NCBI RefSeq assembly: GCF_014207845.1
Contig: NZ_JACHLC010000001.1
Location: forward strand, 744,001-808,000
DNA: 64,000 bases
From: Chryseobacterium shigense
GTDB taxonomy: Bacteria; Bacteroidota; Bacteroidia; Flavobacteriales; Weeksellaceae
Direction of reading: 5' to 3'
Shown: in pieces, positions 42,734 to 52,999 of the stretch
How the letters are laid out: every line of letters begins with the position of its first letter
How positions within the stretch are numbered: position 1 is the stretch's first letter
Notes under the pieces: generated by a model
Told to the model about the DNA's origin: nothing
Database searches by the model: none
The model's input: only the letters and a program-made list of their open reading frames with translations
Translations under genes and position numbers: made by a program

Positions 42734-45532
42734 ATGAGAAAATTATTATTATCAGTTACCCTGATCTCAGGCTTAGTACAGGCCCAGAGAAACTTCGGGG
42801 GTACGCCGGAGCCGATGCCATCGGTTTCCTCTTTTTCGTCCTATGTAAACACTCCTGTTTCTTTATCTACAGGAGTTCCCAATATATCGATCCCTTTATT
42901 TTCCCTTCCCACCGGCAGTGGAAATTTAACCCTGCCCGTTGCCTTAAGTTACCATACTTATAATGCTGCAGCGGATAAGCCGGGAAGTGAGGTGGGTCTT
43001 GGTTGGTCACTGATGAAGGCCGGGGTCATTTCAAGGATCCTTTCCGGTGTGGATGAAAGATTTTCAGATTCATCCAAACCCGATTACCAGAAAAACCAGT
43101 TTTATGATATTTATTACTATGACATTCCCGGCAATTCCGGAAAGTTCAAATTTGTAAGGGATATAAACAATAATACCTTTACCGTCAATAATATTTCCGG
43201 GAATAATGTTAAAATAGAATATACCAGAACTTCCAATACAGCCACCCTGATTGTCGATTCATTCACCATCACCGATGGTTCCGGCCTCAAATATATTTTT
43301 GAGGATTACAGCCTTTCCCGTACGTCAGAAGATACCCGCGCCAAAGAATTTAATTACAAGTCTGCCTTTTTTCTAACAAGGATAACAGACCAGAACAACG
43401 TTACGGTAGCCAATTTCAGCTACCAGAAAAACAATAAGTATATAGGATCTGGTACCAGCTACCTGCTGTACCAGAACTGCAAGCTGGAAACCATCTCCAC
43501 GAAATACGGCAAAATTGTTTTCGAAAACGGCTATGCCTCTTCTCTGGACGATACGAATAATGATGCTTACAGCATTAAAAGTGTTTCCCTGCTGGACAGC
43601 TCTTCCCGTCTTGTTTCAAAATACAGGATGGAATATGCTGATTTTCATATTCCCGGTCCTCAGCCCAAAACCAATGAAGGCAAAAGGACCCTATGGACCC
43701 TGGATAAGCTGGACAAGAACCAGCAGGTTATAGAAAGCAGGAAGTTCCGGTATGATACTTCCGGTTCAGAAACCAGCTACAGCCCCTTACCAGACCCCGA
43801 ATCTTATGGTAATTTTTTATGCCCGTCCACAGGCTACGTATCTCCAACGTATAATACACTGGGGCTGCTAAAACAGATGGACCTTCCAGAAGGAGGTTCT
43901 GTAGTCTATAATTTTGAAGCAGGTACGGTTTATTTGGACAAGAGCAATGTTCAGCTCGATAATACGGTAATATCAGATCCTGATCTGCAGTATCTTGACA
44001 TGGTGAATACTATTGGTTTCGATACGAATACCAGCCGGAATTATACTTTTCAGGTTTCTGAAGCCGGGCAATTTTTTGTAAGCTTTATTCCGGATGAAAC
44101 ATATGTGATTCCCAATCCACATGGGGATATTATCCTTACGCCGACGTATAAACTGGCCAATTCAGCAGGAACCAATATTTCAGGGAACAGAGGAAGCTGC
44201 CGTGAAGACGTATTAGTATATAACCTGGTACCCGGTACCTATACCTTTAAAATTACAGGAAACGGAAACGGATCATTGTTCAACTACCGTATTAAATCCC
44301 TGCCTCAGCCTTATAAAAACAGGTATTTTTCCGGGACCCGTATTGCCAATATAAAATATTATGAATCTTCCGGCAACCTGAAAAAAACAATAAGCTATGA
44401 TTATGATTCCTTTTCCAATCCCAATAATGCAAGTGGAGAATCTTATATGAATGAAGTTTGCAGTGGTGCAGAATATGAGGGCAGTTTTGTTCTTTACAGG
44501 AACATAAAAGAAATTTACGGTACCCCTTCCCAGAATACGGGCTATACAAAGTATTATTATAAAACACCTAATGATTATTCAATGTGGCCAGCTATTTACC
44601 GACCTTATTATAATATTGTTTCTTCAGGGCTGCTGGTAAAAAAAGAAGTTTTCAATGCGCAGAACCAGCTGATGGGTGATGAAAATACGGACTATGTTTT
44701 AGAGGAAATCCCAACAGCTGACGAATATGCGCTGTGCAGTAGCAATACCTCAAAAGCAGCATGGTTAAAATCGGTCAAAACGTTTTCCAAAAACTATTAT
44801 ACTAACGGCAGCAGCCTGCAGAACAGTACCGAAACCATTTTTAATGCTTCGAATTTCCAGCCTTCTGTTATGAAAGAAACTTCACCGGAAGGAAAAGTGA
44901 CGGAGAAAAAGATAAAATATGCAGGTGATCTTAATAATACCCGCCTGTCCACTGCCGGTATGACCGAGGTGCCGCTTCTGACTGAAGTAAGAGTAAACGG
45001 AGCCCTTGTAGATAAGTCTGAAACGAAATATGATAATGTCTCGAATTTTTATCCGTCATCTGTCATGGGATACAATGTGCAAAACCAGAACGAGTTTACA
45101 GCAGCTACACTTGATGTGTATGATGACAAGGGAAATCTTGTACAGGTTTCGGATAAATCTAATGTTCCCGTAACCACCATCTGGGGATACGACAAAACCC
45201 AGCCCATTGCTAAAATTGAAGGCCTTGCGTACAGCCAGGTAATGAACCTCCCGGTTGTAATAGCGGCCATTAATGCATCCAATGCCGATGCGGCTAACCC
45301 TGCCAATGAAGCATCTTTACTGCAGGCTTTGGAAAACCTCAGAAAAGATCCGGCACTGAAGAACTATTCTGTGACCGCCTATACCTATGACCCGCTGATT
45401 GGCATCACCAACAGTATTTCTCCCAACGGGATAAAAACCATCTACCTGTACGATCATTCAGGCAGGCTGGTAAAAGTTACCGATGCCAGCGGGAAAACCC
45501 TGAAGGAATACCAGTATAACTATAAACACTAA
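42734..45532 (+). CDS. Secreted SpvB/TcB-like YD-repeat protein (N-terminal half of a split RHS)
   Basis: A 932-residue exported protein. Signal peptide MRKLLLSVTLISGLVQAQ. The N-terminal 100 residues match the SpvB/TcB opening (VSLSTGVPNISIPLFSLPTGSGNLTLPVALSY, PGSEVGLGWSLMKAGVISR). A beta-rich middle follows, and the C-terminal third holds YD/RHS-type repeats (YDNVSNFYPSSVMGYN, YLYDHSGRLVKVTDASGKT). There is no core-domain end and no toxin. Together with the next gene it looks like an RHS protein split into two secreted chains. The two genes are 5 bases apart. Confidence 0.82.
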   Translation: MRKLLLSVTLISGLVQAQRNFGGTPEPMPSVSSFSSYVNTPVSLSTGVPNISIPLFSLPTGSGNLTLPVALSYHTYNAAADKPGSEVGLGWSLMKAGVISRILSGVDERFSDSSKPDYQKNQFYDIYYYDIPGNSGKFKFVRDINNNTFTVNNISGNNVKIEYTRTSNTATLIVDSFTITDGSGLKYIFEDYSLSRTSEDTRAKEFNYKSAFFLTRITDQNNVTVANFSYQKNNKYIGSGTSYLLYQNCKLETISTKYGKIVFENGYASSLDDTNNDAYSIKSVSLLDSSSRLVSKYRMEYADFHIPGPQPKTNEGKRTLWTLDKLDKNQQVIESRKFRYDTSGSETSYSPLPDPESYGNFLCPSTGYVSPTYNTLGLLKQMDLPEGGSVVYNFEAGTVYLDKSNVQLDNTVISDPDLQYLDMVNTIGFDTNTSRNYTFQVSEAGQFFVSFIPDETYVIPNPHGDIILTPTYKLANSAGTNISGNRGSCREDVLVYNLVPGTYTFKITGNGNGSLFNYRIKSLPQPYKNRYFSGTRIANIKYYESSGNLKKTISYDYDSFSNPNNASGESYMNEVCSGAEYEGSFVLYRNIKEIYGTPSQNTGYTKYYYKTPNDYSMWPAIYRPYYNIVSSGLLVKKEVFNAQNQLMGDENTDYVLEEIPTADEYALCSSNTSKAAWLKSVKTFSKNYYTNGSSLQNSTETIFNASNFQPSVMKETSPEGKVTEKKIKYAGDLNNTRLSTAGMTEVPLLTEVRVNGALVDKSETKYDNVSNFYPSSVMGYNVQNQNEFTAATLDVYDDKGNLVQVSDKSNVPVTTIWGYDKTQPIAKIEGLAYSQVMNLPVVIAAINASNADAANPANEASLLQALENLRKDPALKNYSVTAYTYDPLIGITNSISPNGIKTIYLYDHSGRLVKVTDASGKTLKEYQYNYKH

Positions 45533-45537
45533 TCACG

Positions 45538-48500
45538 ATGAAAAAAATAATATCACTATTTACAGTTCTGTTGGCATCGGCATATTCCCATGCCCAGACA
45601 ACGGGGGCAAGCACCTCCGAGAACTATATTTATACCAGGACCTGTCTTGACGAAAGCTGTACCAAAAAAGCTGAAGCCGTTCAGTATTTTGATGCCCTGG
45701 GAAGGCCTAAACAGGTTATAAATATTAAAGCAACCCCATCCGGGAAAGATATCGTCAGCCATATCCAGTATGATGAGTTCGGGAGAGTTACCAAAGACTA
45801 TCTCCCGGTTCCGCAGAGTGGGAGCCAGAACGGAGCCATCTATGCAGATCCTTTAAACAATGCCGTCAATATTTTCGGAAACGAGAAAATTTATTCAGAA
45901 AAAGAGCTGGAAGATTCCCCGTTGGGAAGAGTAAAAAAAGTAACCCCGCTGGGAAATGATTTTGCAGCCCATCCTTCCAATATCACGTATGCTGCAAACA
46001 TGGCAGGAGAAGTGAAAAAATATACGGTGGCCACATCATGGCAGGATAATGCCACTTTTTCCACCCTTACCGAAAACGGGACGTATGCCGCCAATCAGCT
46101 GGTGAAAAACAGCGTAACAGATGCAGACGGGAACATCACCACAGAATTTAAAAATTCTGACGGAAATACCATTTTGATGAGAAAAAATGACGGGACCCAG
46201 AATATTGACACTTATTATGTGTACAATGATTTCGGTCAGCAGGTTATTGTTATTCCGCCAATGGCTGCCGTAGCTGCTGTAAACCAGACAGCTTTGGATA
46301 ATTTATGCTACCAGTACCGTTACGATGGGTTAGGAAGACTTGTAGAAAAGAAGCTTCCCGGAAAAGGCTGGGAATATATGGTGTATGATAAGGCGGACAG
46401 GCTGATCCTTTCACGCGATGCTGTAATGAAAGCCCAAGGCAAATGGCTGCTGACAAAATACGACAAGCTGGGAAGAGTAGTTTACACCAGCCAGATAGCA
46501 GCAGGTGAAAGGATCACCCTGCAAAATCTGATTGGCGATTTACTTATTACCGAATCCAGAAACACGACAGGGTTTGTGAAAAACGGAACTACCGTATATT
46601 ATTCCAATGATTATTTTGCACCAGATCTGCAGTCTGTACTGAGCGTAAGTTACTATGACACTTATCCCCAGAATACTCCTGCCATACCAGCCCAGGTGTT
46701 GGGACAGAATATCCTTACGGATAATATGGAAGCATCCCTGAATACCAAAAACCTTCCTACAGCTTCCCTTATCAAAAATATTGAGGACGATAACTGGACG
46801 AAAAGCTACATCTGGTATGATGAAAAATCCCGTCCTGTGGGTACTTATTCCATCAATCACCTGGGAGGATATACCAAAACGGAATCTTTGCTGGATTTTG
46901 CAGGAGTAACCCAATTATCAAAGGTCTATCATAAAAGACTGGCTGCCGATACCGAAAAAGTACTGACCCAAACGTTTGAGTATGATGCCCAGAACCGCCT
47001 GAAAAAACAGTATCACCAGGTAGACAGCCAGCCACAGGAATTATTAGCTGAAAATACCTATAACGAACTCTCCCAGCTTTCCAATAAAAAAGTAGGAAAC
47101 AGCCTGCAGAGTATTGATTATACCTATAACATCAGGGGAGCCCTTACCAGGCTCAATGATCCGGCCAGCCTTAATGGTAAGCTGTTTGGTTACGAGCTGA
47201 AATATAACAATCCGGTAAATACCGTGGCAAAGTTCAACGGGACCATTTCCGAAGTAGACTGGAGAACGGCTAATGATCAGGTGCTCAAAAGATACACCTA
47301 CCAGTATGACGGGCTGAACAGACTGAAAAAGGGAGCTTATTCTGAGCCCGGTTCATCCGTACCGCAGAACGATTTCTATAATGAAACGGTAGCGTATGAT
47401 ATGAACTCTAATATCAGCTCGCTTCAGAGAACCGGTAAAAATTCTTTAGGGTTAAAAGCAGATATTGATCTCCTTACTTACAGCTATACCGGCAACAGGC
47501 TCAATTCCGTTACCGATGGCTCCACGAACTACAGCGGATATCCCGATACCTCAGGAAATATCATTTCCTATGATGATAACGGGAATATGAAAGATCATAA
47601 GGATAAAGGCATTTTACAGATAGATTACAACTTTTTGGACCTTCCAAATAAAATAACTTTTGACAAAACTTATCTCGCCCGGAATTTAGTAACAGGAAAA
47701 ACAGTAACCCGTAATGTTACCACAAACTATATTTACAGGGCAGATGGTACAAAACAGCGTAAAGTATATAAATACAGCGGTGAAACGTTTGCCACTGAGG
47801 CCGTCCTTTCTACAGATTATCTGGACGGGTTTCAGTATGAATCTCAGGCTGCATCCGGTCCTTTCACTTTAAAATTTGTACCTACTGCTGAAGGGTATTA
47901 CAATTTTGAAAATAATAAGTATATTTACAGCTATACGGACCATTTGGGGAATGTGCGTTTAAGCTACACCAAAAATGGTTCAGGAGCAGAGATCATTGAA
48001 GAGAATAATTTCTATCCTTTTGGGATGAAGCATGAAGGCTATAATGCTTTAGCAGGAAATCCTGCTTACAATTATGGCTATAACGGAAAAGAATTGCAGA
48101 AAGAAACAGGCTGGAATGACTATGGCGCAAGGATGTATATGAGTGACATCGGAAGATGGGGTGTAATTGATCCATTGGCGGAGACAAGTAGAAGGCTCAC
48201 TCCTTACAATTATGCTTTGAATAATCCTATCAGTTTCATAGATCCCGATGGAAGAAAAGCGATGGTTAGCGACCTGCAATTTGAGAGTGGTTATGCTGCT
48301 GGAGGTGCTTTCGATTATTATGGAAACGGCGGGTATGGTCCTGCTATAGCAGATTTTCTTTATCGTGATGATCCTTTCGCATACTTAAAGAATATGAAAG
48401 GAAGCACAGACGGTGGAGGAAGTAACGCAACGAGTAACCCTACCCCTAAAAGCAAAACAGGACCAGGAATTATAAAATCTATTAGTAATTTCTTTAGCAG

Positions 48501-49134
48501 GCTTTTTGGAGGAAATAAAAAAAGATCCAATAGATTAACTGTAGGTACCCCTGAAAGATTACCAGATGGTCATACTAGACTATTTGGGTTAATTAAAAAT
48601 GCTAATGTAAATGCTTATGGACAAAGTCCCTTAGAAGCCCATAGGGAAAGCCAAAGTAATAGTCTTTATAATCCGGGAGAAACAAGCTTAGACAGATCTT
48701 TCAGATTAATTAGCAGTTCTCACATTGAAATAATGCAGGATTTTGGTGGCGGTGGCTATAATATGTTTGGAGGATATGGTAGAGCTTCAAAAGCTTTAGG
48801 TGCTGTAGAAGAAACAAGTAGCGTTTTTAATACTTTGACTGATGAAATGTATGCAGGAGGTCAGTATTATATGTATTCAACTAATTCTCTTTCCAATGGA
48901 ACTTATACAAAATCGATTTCAACTTTAATATCATCAGATAAAACCAGTAGTTTATCAACACTACTTAGTACTATGAATAGTGAGGCAAAAGGTTTTGGGG
49001 CGCACACATTAATTATTGAGGGTACATCAATTGTAAATCCAAAAATGTTTAATCCAGCAATGGCACAAAGACTTGGATTTACTTATCAGAGAACAAGTGA
49101 ATCCTCTATCCGTTTAATTCAATCTATTAAATAA
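45538..49134 (+). CDS. Secreted RHS core protein with C-terminal toxin tip
   Basis: A 1198-residue exported protein. Signal peptide MKKIISLFTVLLASAYSHAQ, then a DUF6443-type N-terminal domain (YFDALGRPKQVINIKA...), YD repeats (YQYDGLNRLKKGAYSEPGS), and the RHS-associated core ending in GRWGVIDPLAE and NPISFIDPDG (about residue 902). After it, a conserved flank (FESGYAAGGAFDYYGNGGYGP...DDPFAYLK) and a unique C-terminal domain of about 240 residues of unknown fold, presumed toxin. The immunity gene follows 6 bases later. The last 1.2 kb of the core is repeated twice downstream. Delivery route unknown; T9SS cargo in the same operon is suggestive. Confidence 0.88.
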   Translation: MKKIISLFTVLLASAYSHAQTTGASTSENYIYTRTCLDESCTKKAEAVQYFDALGRPKQVINIKATPSGKDIVSHIQYDEFGRVTKDYLPVPQSGSQNGAIYADPLNNAVNIFGNEKIYSEKELEDSPLGRVKKVTPLGNDFAAHPSNITYAANMAGEVKKYTVATSWQDNATFSTLTENGTYAANQLVKNSVTDADGNITTEFKNSDGNTILMRKNDGTQNIDTYYVYNDFGQQVIVIPPMAAVAAVNQTALDNLCYQYRYDGLGRLVEKKLPGKGWEYMVYDKADRLILSRDAVMKAQGKWLLTKYDKLGRVVYTSQIAAGERITLQNLIGDLLITESRNTTGFVKNGTTVYYSNDYFAPDLQSVLSVSYYDTYPQNTPAIPAQVLGQNILTDNMEASLNTKNLPTASLIKNIEDDNWTKSYIWYDEKSRPVGTYSINHLGGYTKTESLLDFAGVTQLSKVYHKRLAADTEKVLTQTFEYDAQNRLKKQYHQVDSQPQELLAENTYNELSQLSNKKVGNSLQSIDYTYNIRGALTRLNDPASLNGKLFGYELKYNNPVNTVAKFNGTISEVDWRTANDQVLKRYTYQYDGLNRLKKGAYSEPGSSVPQNDFYNETVAYDMNSNISSLQRTGKNSLGLKADIDLLTYSYTGNRLNSVTDGSTNYSGYPDTSGNIISYDDNGNMKDHKDKGILQIDYNFLDLPNKITFDKTYLARNLVTGKTVTRNVTTNYIYRADGTKQRKVYKYSGETFATEAVLSTDYLDGFQYESQAASGPFTLKFVPTAEGYYNFENNKYIYSYTDHLGNVRLSYTKNGSGAEIIEENNFYPFGMKHEGYNALAGNPAYNYGYNGKELQKETGWNDYGARMYMSDIGRWGVIDPLAETSRRLTPYNYALNNPISFIDPDGRKAMVSDLQFESGYAAGGAFDYYGNGGYGPAIADFLYRDDPFAYLKNMKGSTDGGGSNATSNPTPKSKTGPGIIKSISNFFSRLFGGNKKRSNRLTVGTPERLPDGHTRLFGLIKNANVNAYGQSPLEAHRESQSNSLYNPGETSLDRSFRLISSSHIEIMQDFGGGGYNMFGGYGRASKALGAVEETSSVFNTLTDEMYAGGQYYMYSTNSLSNGTYTKSISTLISSDKTSSLSTLLSTMNSEAKGFGAHTLIIEGTSIVNPKMFNPAMAQRLGFTYQRTSESSIRLIQSIK

Positions 49135-49140
49135 AAAAAT

Positions 49141-49548
49141 ATGAACCCATCTATTATTGAAGCAAAATTTAGAAGAAGTAAACTTGATCTGGATAAGACA
49201 AAATTATGGAGAACAGTTAATATAGATCAACAGGAATCCATATTAAATAAAATAAGCTTAACACAAGATGAGAAAGAGCTGATATGTTATTATAATGGTG
49301 ATAATTGGTGGTTATTAACAACTAATAATCTTATTGTATGTAATAAAGAGAATATAAAACAAATTAAACTATTTGAAATTTTCAAAATAGAACTATCGAA
49401 TAATATTAAGAACATAAACTCTTCAGAACTTTTTATAGATATTTCATGTAATGATAATATAATTAAATTAGAATTAGAAAAATCTTCTTGGCCTATAATT
49501 GTCGAAATTTTGAAGCTTATAACAACTGCAGAGGTAAATGTGAATTAG
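49141..49548 (+). CDS. Probable immunity protein for the RHS toxin
   Basis: A 135-residue cytoplasmic protein (MNPSIIEAKFRRSKLDLDKT...) with a strand-rich middle containing W-W-L-L-T-T-N-N and an AT-rich sequence unlike the core RHS gene. It starts 6 bases after the RHS stop and is followed by a terminator-like hairpin. I infer immunity from position only; no family was recognised. The strand-rich pattern with a helical C-terminus is like a PH-type fold, but this is weak. Confidence 0.6.
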   Translation: MNPSIIEAKFRRSKLDLDKTKLWRTVNIDQQESILNKISLTQDEKELICYYNGDNWWLLTTNNLIVCNKENIKQIKLFEIFKIELSNNIKNINSSELFIDISCNDNIIKLELEKSSWPIIVEILKLITTAEVNVN

Positions 49549-49586
49549 AAATATATAAGCTACCAACAAAATAAAAGGGTAATGTA

Positions 49587-49754
49587 CCAGATGTGTTGGT
49601 AGCAAAATATAGCGTTGATTTTCAGCGCTATATTTTTTTAACTAAATGAAATTTGAAATTTTGAAATGATATTTAGGTAGCCAAAGTAAAAAATAACAGG
49701 AATTAGGCTATCTAAAATATTGAGAGTCATATAAGGTGTTCCAGATGTGTTGGT
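49587..49754. repeat. Spacer repeat R1 with terminal 14-bp direct repeats
   Basis: A 168-bp segment starts and ends with CCAGATGTGTTGGT (49587-49600 and 49741-49754). It contains the hairpin AAAATATAGCG / CGCTATATTTT (49604-49614 with 49626-49636) that should terminate the immunity transcript. A 10-bp inverted repeat, GCTACCAACA (49559-49568) and TGTTGGTAGC (49594-49603), overlaps its left edge. It recurs at 51036-51204. Confidence 0.75.
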
Positions 49755-49764
49755 GGGAAAAGTG

Positions 49765-51051
49765 AATGATCCGGCCAGCCTTAACGGTAAGCTGTTTGGC
49801 TATGAGCTGAAATATAACAATCCGGTGAATACCGCGGCAAAGTTCAACGGGACCATTTCCGAAGTAGACTGGAGAACGGCTAATGATCAGGTGCTCAGAA
49901 GATACACCTACCAGTATGACGGGCTGAACAGGCTGAAAAAGGGAGCTTATTCTGAGCCCGGTTCATCTGTACCGCAGAACGATTTCTATAATGAAACCGT
50001 AACATACGATATGAACTCCAATATCATGTCCCTTCAGAGAAATACTAAAGGAGTTTCGGGAACGGCTTCGCAAATAGACAATCTTACCTATGCTTATACA
50101 GGCAACAGGCTCAATTCCGTTACCGACAGCTCCACGAACTACAGCGGATATCCCGATACCTCAGGAACTCCCATTTCCTATGATGATAACGGGAATATGA
50201 AAGATCATAAGGATAAAGGCGTTTTACAGATAGATTACAACTTCCTGGACCTTCCAAATAAAATAACTTTTGACAAAACTTATCTCGCCCGGAATTTAGT
50301 AACAGGAAAAACAGTAACCCGTAATGTTACCACAAACTATATTTACAGGGCAGATGGTACAAAACAGCGTAAAGTATATAAATACAGCGGTGAAACGTTT
50401 GCCACTGAGGCCGTCCTTTCTACAGATTATCTGGATGGGTTTCAGTATGAATCTCAGGCTGCATCCGGTCCTTTCACTTTAAAATTTGTCCCTACCGCTG
50501 AAGGGTATTACAATTTTGAAAATAATAAGTATATTTACAGCTATACTGACCATTTGGGGAATGTGCGTTTAAGCTATTCTAAAAACTCATCCGGCAGCGC
50601 AGAAGTTCTTGAAGAAAACAATTTTTATCCTTTTGGATTAAAACATGAAGGCTATAATGCTTTAGCAGGAAATCCTGCTTACAATTATGGCTACAATGGA
50701 AAAGAATTACAGAAAGAAACAGGCTGGAGCGATTATGGAGCGAGAATGTATATGAGTGACATTGGAAGATGGGGTGTTATAGATCCATTGGCAGAGACAA
50801 GCAGAAGATTTTCGCCTTACAATTATGCATTAAATAACCCAATCAGCTTTATTGATCCCGATGGGAGAAAAGCAACAGTTAACGATATGCAATTTGAGAG
50901 TGGTTATGCTGCTGGAGGTGCTTTCGATTTTTATGGGAATGGTGGATATGGCCCTGCTACGGCAGATTTTCTTTATCGTGATGATCCTTTCGCATATTTA
51001 AAAAAAGGAAGCGGAGGAGCAACAACGGTCATGTGCCAGATGTGTTGGTAG
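49765..51051 (+). pseudogene. Silent RHS core copy without toxin
   Basis: From 49765 the DNA matches the full-length RHS gene from 47155 (offset 2610), starting abruptly at AATGATCCGGCC. The copy runs through the YD repeats and the core (GRWGVIDPLAE, FIDPDG) and the flank to DDPFAYLKKGSGGA, then ends within a few codons in the next spacer repeat at 51051. It lacks signal peptide, promoter and ATG start (only GTG codons, in the spacer repeat) and has no toxin domain. Nucleotide changes against the full-length copy are few and mostly silent. I read it as a truncated donor copy left by recombination. Confidence 0.8.
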
Positions 51052-51204
51052 CAAAATATAGGGTTGATTTTCAACGCTATATTTTTTTTAACTAAATGAA
51101 ATTTGAAATTTTGAAATGATATTTGGGTAGCCAAAGTAAAAAATAATAGGAATTAGGCTATCTAAAATATTGAGGGTCATACAAGGTGTTTCAGATGTGT
51201 TGGT
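51036..51204. repeat. Spacer repeat R2
   Basis: A 169-bp copy of R1 (49587-49754), again bounded by CCAGATGTGTTGGT at 51036 and TCAGATGTGTTGGT at 51191-51204. The internal hairpin is slightly changed (AGGGTTGATTTTCAACG), with the paired bases mostly kept. Its left part overlaps the last codons of the silent RHS copy. Confidence 0.75.
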
Positions 51205-51232
51205 AAGACATTCGTGATAAATAATTTTCGCA

Positions 51233-52453
51233 AATAATAAGTATATTTACAGCTATACTGACCATTTGGGAAATGTTAGGCTAAGCTATACCAAAAATGA
51301 TTCAGGAGCAGAGGTCATTGAAGAGAATAATTTTTATCCTTTTGGGTTAAAACATGAAGGATATAATATTTTAAGCGGAAATCCTGCTTACAATTACGGC
51401 TACAATGGAAAAGAAATGCAGAAAGAAACAGGCTGGAGTGATTATGGCGCAAGGATGTACATGAATGACATTGGAAGATGGGGTGTAATTGATCCATTGG
51501 CAGAGACAAGCAGAAGGTTTACTCCTTACAATTATGCTTTGAATAACCCAATCAGCTTTATAGATCCCGATGGAAGAAAAGCAACAGTTAACGATATGCA
51601 ATTTGAGAGTGGTTATGCTGCTGGAGGTGCTTTCGATTATTATGGAAACGGAGGGCATGGTCCTGCTACAGCAGATTTTCTTTATCGTGATGATCCGTTC
51701 GCATATTTAAAGAAAGGAAGCGGTGGAGCTAAAACTTTTGGGCAGACACAGGCTTATAGAGATATCATGGCTTCATTGCAGCAACCAAGTGCTCCTAAAC
51801 CAGGTTTCTGGAGTTTTTTAAAAGGACTTTTTGGAGGTAACAAAGGAGCAGGGATTACAACTATTGCAGCTGGAGCTAGTATAATTAAAAGTGGGACTTT
51901 AGAGATTGGGGAGGTTTTAGAAACATCACCCTTTGTTAGTAATTATGTGGATGGATTTTCAGATGGAGCTAAATCAACTTTGGATTATGTTGGTGGACAA
52001 TTTTTCGGTGCTAGTTATTGGGACGGGCTGGCTAACACTTTTAGTTTAGGTACTTATGGTACTGTAAAGACAATAGATGGTATTATTAGATTTGCTGATG
52101 CAGCTCCTGATTATACTACTAATGATTATGCATATGGAGCAGGTTTTATAAGCGAAAAAGCTGTAGAGGCTGTAGTGTTTAAAAAAGTTTCCCAAGTAAA
52201 TGCATTTGGAATAAATGGGGGATATGGGTTTAAAATTGGAAGAACAGAATTTTTATATGCAAATCCGAGTGTGGGTGGGGGAACAATATTTTTCTATGCA
52301 TCATCTACCGGCGGTAAGTTTCGCTTAGATTATCATGGGTTGCCTTCACTAAATAGAGGCAATACGTTACATTTTCATTCAAATTATTGGGGCTTTAGTA
52401 ATTCTCCTCATAGAAGCATAAATCCTTTTTATTTTGGAAAACCTATAAAATAG
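51233..52453 (+). pseudogene. Promoterless RHS tip with a second toxin
   Basis: Homology to the RHS core starts abruptly at 51233 (matches 50521) and runs to about 51735, then a unique C-terminal domain to 52453. The open frame has no ATG start (only a TTG at 51266, inside the core), no promoter and no signal peptide, so it is unlikely to be made as such. The end of the unique part has FRLDYHGLPSLNRGNTLHFHSN and HRSINPFYFGKP, a histidine-rich pattern seen at the tips of RHS proteins; a metal-dependent enzyme is possible. It is a store for a second toxin tip. The immunity gene follows 5 bases later. Confidence 0.78.
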
Positions 52454-52458
52454 AATAA

Positions 52459-52995
52459 ATGAATTTTAATAATAGAATTTTAAATCAAAAAGTTAGTATT
52501 CTTTTTATCGATGATTTTAATATAAGCGATTGGGATGATTTAAGTCAAGTAAAAAATATTTACAAATCCTTATTCTTAAAGGGAGATACTTTGTTTTTTT
52601 CATTTAGACGTGAAGAAAATTTAACAGATGGAGAAGAACTAAAAAAACTTAGAGCTAAAATATTAGATACTTTTAATAATGAGGGTGAATATATTATTTT
52701 AAGGCAATTAGATGATACACGTTTTGATAGTATTGCTAGAATAGTTATTAATGACAATACTTATAATTTTCTTTTTGACATATGGAAATATTTTTATAGT
52801 TGCACTTTTTTTGTTCCCAGCAAAGATTTAACTCTTTCCGATTATGGTAATTTTCAGAAAAAAAATAGATTTGAGGATAAAGCAAATGAAAAACTATTAG
52901 ATCATCATTTTGCAGATGTTACATGTATAAAAGGGTTAGGTGGGGATAATATGATTATAAGTTATAATAGTGATTATGAATTACCTAAATTTTAA
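52459..52995 (+). CDS. Probable immunity protein for the second tip
   Basis: A 178-residue cytoplasmic protein (MNFNNRILNQKVSILFIDD...), AT-rich, without recognised domain. Starts 5 bases after the end of the second RHS tip, which is the normal place of an immunity gene. It contains an alternation of strands and helices (YNFLFDIWKYFYSCTFFVPSKDL) and a glycine-rich C-terminus. It is intact although the toxin gene is promoterless, as expected if leaky toxin must be neutralised or if the gene serves against neighbours' toxin. Confidence 0.6.
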   Translation: MNFNNRILNQKVSILFIDDFNISDWDDLSQVKNIYKSLFLKGDTLFFSFRREENLTDGEELKKLRAKILDTFNNEGEYIILRQLDDTRFDSIARIVINDNTYNFLFDIWKYFYSCTFFVPSKDLTLSDYGNFQKKNRFEDKANEKLLDHHFADVTCIKGLGGDNMIISYNSDYELPKF

Positions 52996-52999
52996 TTAT

